6,293 nucleotides of DNA from Nitrospirota bacterium (GTDB lineage Bacteria; Nitrospirota; 9FT-COMBO-42-15; HDB-SIOI813): NCBI GenBank assembly GCA_016234155.1, contig JACRGZ010000038.1, positions 1 through 6,293 on the forward strand, written 5' to 3'. Positions 4,690 through 6,293 of this stretch are shown here, one piece after another. Each line of letters begins with the position of its first letter. Within the stretch, counting starts at the first letter, position 1. Position numbers and translations under genes: made by a program. The notes below the pieces were generated by a model. It was given only the letters and a program-made list of their open reading frames with translations. It had not been told where the DNA came from and searched no databases.

Positions 4690-4705
4690 ATTTTCAGATG
4701 AAAAT
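4690..4705 (+). promoter_or_regulatory. Start-codon dyad of flgI
   Basis: ATTTTC (4690-4695) pairs with GAAAAT (4700-4705) around AGAT, which includes the first two bases of the ATG at 4698. It shares 16 identical bases with the flgA start. No good Shine-Dalgarno precedes it; the nearest purine-rich run is AGAAG at about 4680. Confidence 0.3.
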
Positions 4706-5942
4706 ATTAAATAAGATAATGAGGCTCTTGCAAAAGTCTATGTCATCCCCGAAATCTTCTATCGGGGATATGATTTTCTGTAATAATACAATAGATTCCC
4801 GCTTAAAACATGCGGGAATGACAGAATTATTAGACTTTTGCAAGAGCCTCATAATAGCAACAATATTGACATTATCAATAGTATTTGTATTTGCGTCACC
4901 ACTGTATGCGGTTCGTGTGAAAGACATCGCTACGGTGGGAGGGGTGAGGGATAATCAGTTAGTCGGCTATGGATTAGTAATAGGGTTAAATGGTACTGGG
5001 GATAAAAAGGGCACATGGTTTACCATCCGGAGCGTCACATCCATGCTGACAAAGATGGGGATATCCATAGACCCATCCCTTGTAAGTGTGAAAAATGTAG
5101 CGGCTGTGATTGTCACGGCAAAACTTCCGCCTTTTGCCAGGAAGGGGAATAAGATAGATGTGATTATCTCTTCAATAGGCGATGCAACAAGCCTTCAGGG
5201 AGGAACGCTTCTCCTTACGCCGCTCAAAGGGCCCAATCAGGCTGTTTATGCCGTAGCACAGGGGCCTGTATCGCTCGGTGGATACATCGGGGGCGGAGGG
5301 GGGGATACTGTTCAGAAAAACCATGCGACAGTAGGCAGGATAGCAGGCGGGGCAATAGTGGAGCGTGAAGTTGAGATGAGCATTAACGACAGGAAGGATG
5401 TCACTATCTCACTTCGCAATCAGGATTTCAGTACAGCGGTGCGTCTATCTGAAGCGATAAATCACTCACTACAACAGAAGATAGCCTATCCGGAGGATTC
5501 AGGAACGGTTGTGATGTCCATACCTTCTGAATATCAGAATAGGGCGGTAGAGCTTATCGCCGTTGTAGAAAATCTTGATGTGCAGGTTGATGCCGCCGCA
5601 AAGGTTGTCCTGAATGAGAGGACAGGCACTGTTGTCATGGGTGAGAATGTTCGTATATCTACTGTGGCTATTTCCCATGGGAACCTGACAATCCAGGTTA
5701 AAACACAGATAGAGGTATCACAGCCCGGTGCGTTCTCAAAAGGAGAGACTGTAGTTGTCCCCCAGAAAGATGTGTCTGTTGAGGAACCGCAGGCAAGGTT
5801 GATGGTGCTTCAGTCGGGCGTTACCGTTGATGAGGTTGTCAGGGCGCTTAATTCAGTGGGTGTGACGCCGAGAGACCTCATTGCAATACTGCAGGCTATT
5901 AAAGTGGCAGGGGCATTGCAGGCAGAGCTGGAGATTATTTAA
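4698..5942 (+). CDS. flgI: Flagellar P-ring protein FlgI with MITE-extended leader
   Basis: FlgI polymerises into the periplasmic P-ring around the rod, within the peptidoglycan. From ATG 4698 the product has 414 residues. Family features are VRVKDIATVGGVRDNQLVGY then GLVIGLNGTGD, PPFARKGNKIDVIISSIGDA, LQGGTLLLTPLKG, NHATVGRIAGGAIVEREVEM and a C-terminus VTPRDLIAILQAIKVAGAL. The mature chain from about 4911 has 343 residues, close to other FlgI proteins. The leader is abnormal. After MKILNKI come 45 residues from an in-frame 130-bp MITE plus 5-bp duplication, then the hydrophobic core and ASPLYA cleavage motif, giving a 71-residue leader instead of 26. Internal ATGs in the MITE, notably 4818, would give a 31-residue signal peptide and a 374-residue precursor; which start is used cannot be told from sequence. 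An ATG at 4599 overlapping flgH is rejected. Confidence 0.93.
   Translation: MKILNKIMRLLQKSMSSPKSSIGDMIFCNNTIDSRLKHAGMTELLDFCKSLIIATILTLSIVFVFASPLYAVRVKDIATVGGVRDNQLVGYGLVIGLNGTGDKKGTWFTIRSVTSMLTKMGISIDPSLVSVKNVAAVIVTAKLPPFARKGNKIDVIISSIGDATSLQGGTLLLTPLKGPNQAVYAVAQGPVSLGGYIGGGGGDTVQKNHATVGRIAGGAIVEREVEMSINDRKDVTISLRNQDFSTAVRLSEAINHSLQQKIAYPEDSGTVVMSIPSEYQNRAVELIAVVENLDVQVDAAAKVVLNERTGTVVMGENVRISTVAISHGNLTIQVKTQIEVSQPGAFSKGETVVVPQKDVSVEEPQARLMVLQSGVTVDEVVRALNSVGVTPRDLIAILQAIKVAGALQAELEII
4721..4850 (+). mobile_element. 130-bp MITE, copy B, inside the flgI signal-peptide region
   Basis: Perfect 20-bp terminal inverted repeats GAGGCTCTTGCAAAAGTCTA mark both ends, and ATAAT is duplicated outside (4716-4720 and 4851-4855). 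Two internal hairpins are present: ATCCCCGA/TCGGGGAT (4745-4769) and ATTCCCGC/GCGGGAAT (4795-4819). The 130 bp plus 5 bp duplication equals 45 codons, and the frame used is free of stops, so flgI remains open. Copy A lies at 2161-2290 in the opposite orientation. It has no transposase gene and is non-autonomous. Confidence 0.93.
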
Positions 5943-6293
5943 GTGTTACAGGTAGCGCCGACAAATCCCCCCTCACCCCATAATCCCCCCATCCCCCCTT
6001 TAGAAAAGGGGGGTAAGTCCCCCTTTGATAAAGGGGTGGAAGTAAAGGAAAGAGGGGAGATTAATGATATTGAGAAGGCTGCAAAGGAATTTGAGTCTTT
6101 TTTTGTCTATTACCTCTTAAAAGTGATGCGTGAATCAATACCAAAGAGTGGTCTATTGAATCCGGGAGTCGGCGGAGAAATCTATACCTCTATCATGGAT
6201 GAGAAGGTCGCCGAAGGGATTGCAAATCAAGGAGGATTAGGGCTTGCACAGCTTTTGATAAAACAGATGACAGGGCGTCAGGCAGATAAAAAA
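5943..6293 (+). CDS. flgJ: Flagellar rod-binding protein FlgJ, N-terminal domain (partial at window end)
   Basis: FlgJ is exported to the periplasm, where it caps or scaffolds the growing rod. An open frame starts at GTG 5943, immediately after the flgI TAA, with GGAG 9 bases upstream, and stays open for 117 codons to the window end. Residues about 41-110 carry the rod-binding domain: IEKAAKEFESFFVYYLLKVM, RESIPKSGLL, GGEIYTSIMDEKVAEGIA and GGLGLAQLLIKQM. Residues 8-31 (from NPPSPHNPPIPPLEKGG on) are encoded by C/G palindromic repeats, so the family-like sequence begins only near residue 36. An in-frame GTG at 6036 could be a start that skips the repeat, while the ATG at 6064 is out of frame. 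The domain ends close to the window edge, so a single-domain FlgJ is likely, but a C-terminal muramidase domain cannot be excluded. Confidence 0.88.
   Translation, partial: MLQVAPTNPPSPHNPPIPPLEKGGKSPFDKGVEVKERGEINDIEKAAKEFESFFVYYLLKVMRESIPKSGLLNPGVGGEIYTSIMDEKVAEGIANQGGLGLAQLLIKQMTGRQADKK
5964..6036. repeat. Tandem C/G palindromic repeats at the flgJ N-terminus
   Basis: CCCCCCTTT (5993-6001) pairs with AAAGGGGGG (6005-6013) around an AGA loop. A second palindrome, CCCCTTT (6020-6026) and AAAGGGG (6030-6036) around GAT, follows directly. Two AATCCCCCC units lie upstream (5964-5972 and 5982-5990). The family is the same as at 713-756 and 1289-1344. The whole block is open in the flgJ frame and encodes a proline- and glycine-rich peptide. 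Confidence 0.85.

Noticed and set aside
4599..4697. Longer flgI start overlapping the flgH end
   Set aside because: The added 33 residues come from the spacer repeat and would bury the signal peptide further. ATG 4698 has the MKIL-type beginning expected of an exported protein.

Overview
This window holds the 5' part of a flagellar rod and ring operon on the plus strand: flgF, flgG, flgA, flgH, flgI and a partial flgJ. A small MerR-family regulator gene lies on the minus strand upstream, and what looks like the 5' end of a group II intron sits just past that gene. Gene order, moderate GC content, a sigma-54 promoter and the dense palindromic repeats fit a flagellated Gram-negative-type bacterium with an outer membrane, since L- and P-ring genes are present. 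Nitrospirota or a deltaproteobacterial lineage are plausible hosts. This is inferred from general character only; no taxonomic marker is present.

Layout. Positions 1-126 (minus) resemble domain I of a group II intron starting GTGTG. Positions 137-583 (minus) encode a MerR-type helix-turn-helix fused to a cysteine-rich 'two-CW'-like tail. Positions 584-1130 are noncoding and carry GC-rich palindromes, a perfect AATTCCAG dyad, a MITE-like element and a canonical -24/-12 sigma-54 promoter (1028-1043). From 1131 to the window end run the flg genes: FlgF and FlgG (proximal and distal rod), FlgA (P-ring chaperone), FlgH (L-ring), FlgI (P-ring) and FlgJ (rod-binding). They build and sheath the flagellar rod through peptidoglycan and outer membrane. 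They probably form one transcription unit, apart from an unusual 460-bp gap between flgF and flgG.

The striking feature is how heavily dispersed repeats have entered this operon, both between genes and in frame inside them. Two 130-bp MITEs with 20-bp terminal inverted repeats and 5-bp target duplications occur, one in the flgF-flgG gap (2161-2290) and one inside the flgI signal-peptide region (4721-4850). The latter adds 135 bp (45 codons) with no stop, and its removal restores an ordinary 26-residue signal peptide. A C6/G6 palindrome family is translated in flgF and at the flgJ N-terminus, and a GTAGGGTGGGC hairpin lies just after the FlgA signal peptide. Other oddities are an FlgH with no cysteine, hence no lipobox, and a shared small dyad around the start codons of flgA, flgH and flgI.

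No tRNA, rRNA or CRISPR array was seen. No intrinsic terminator was recognised.
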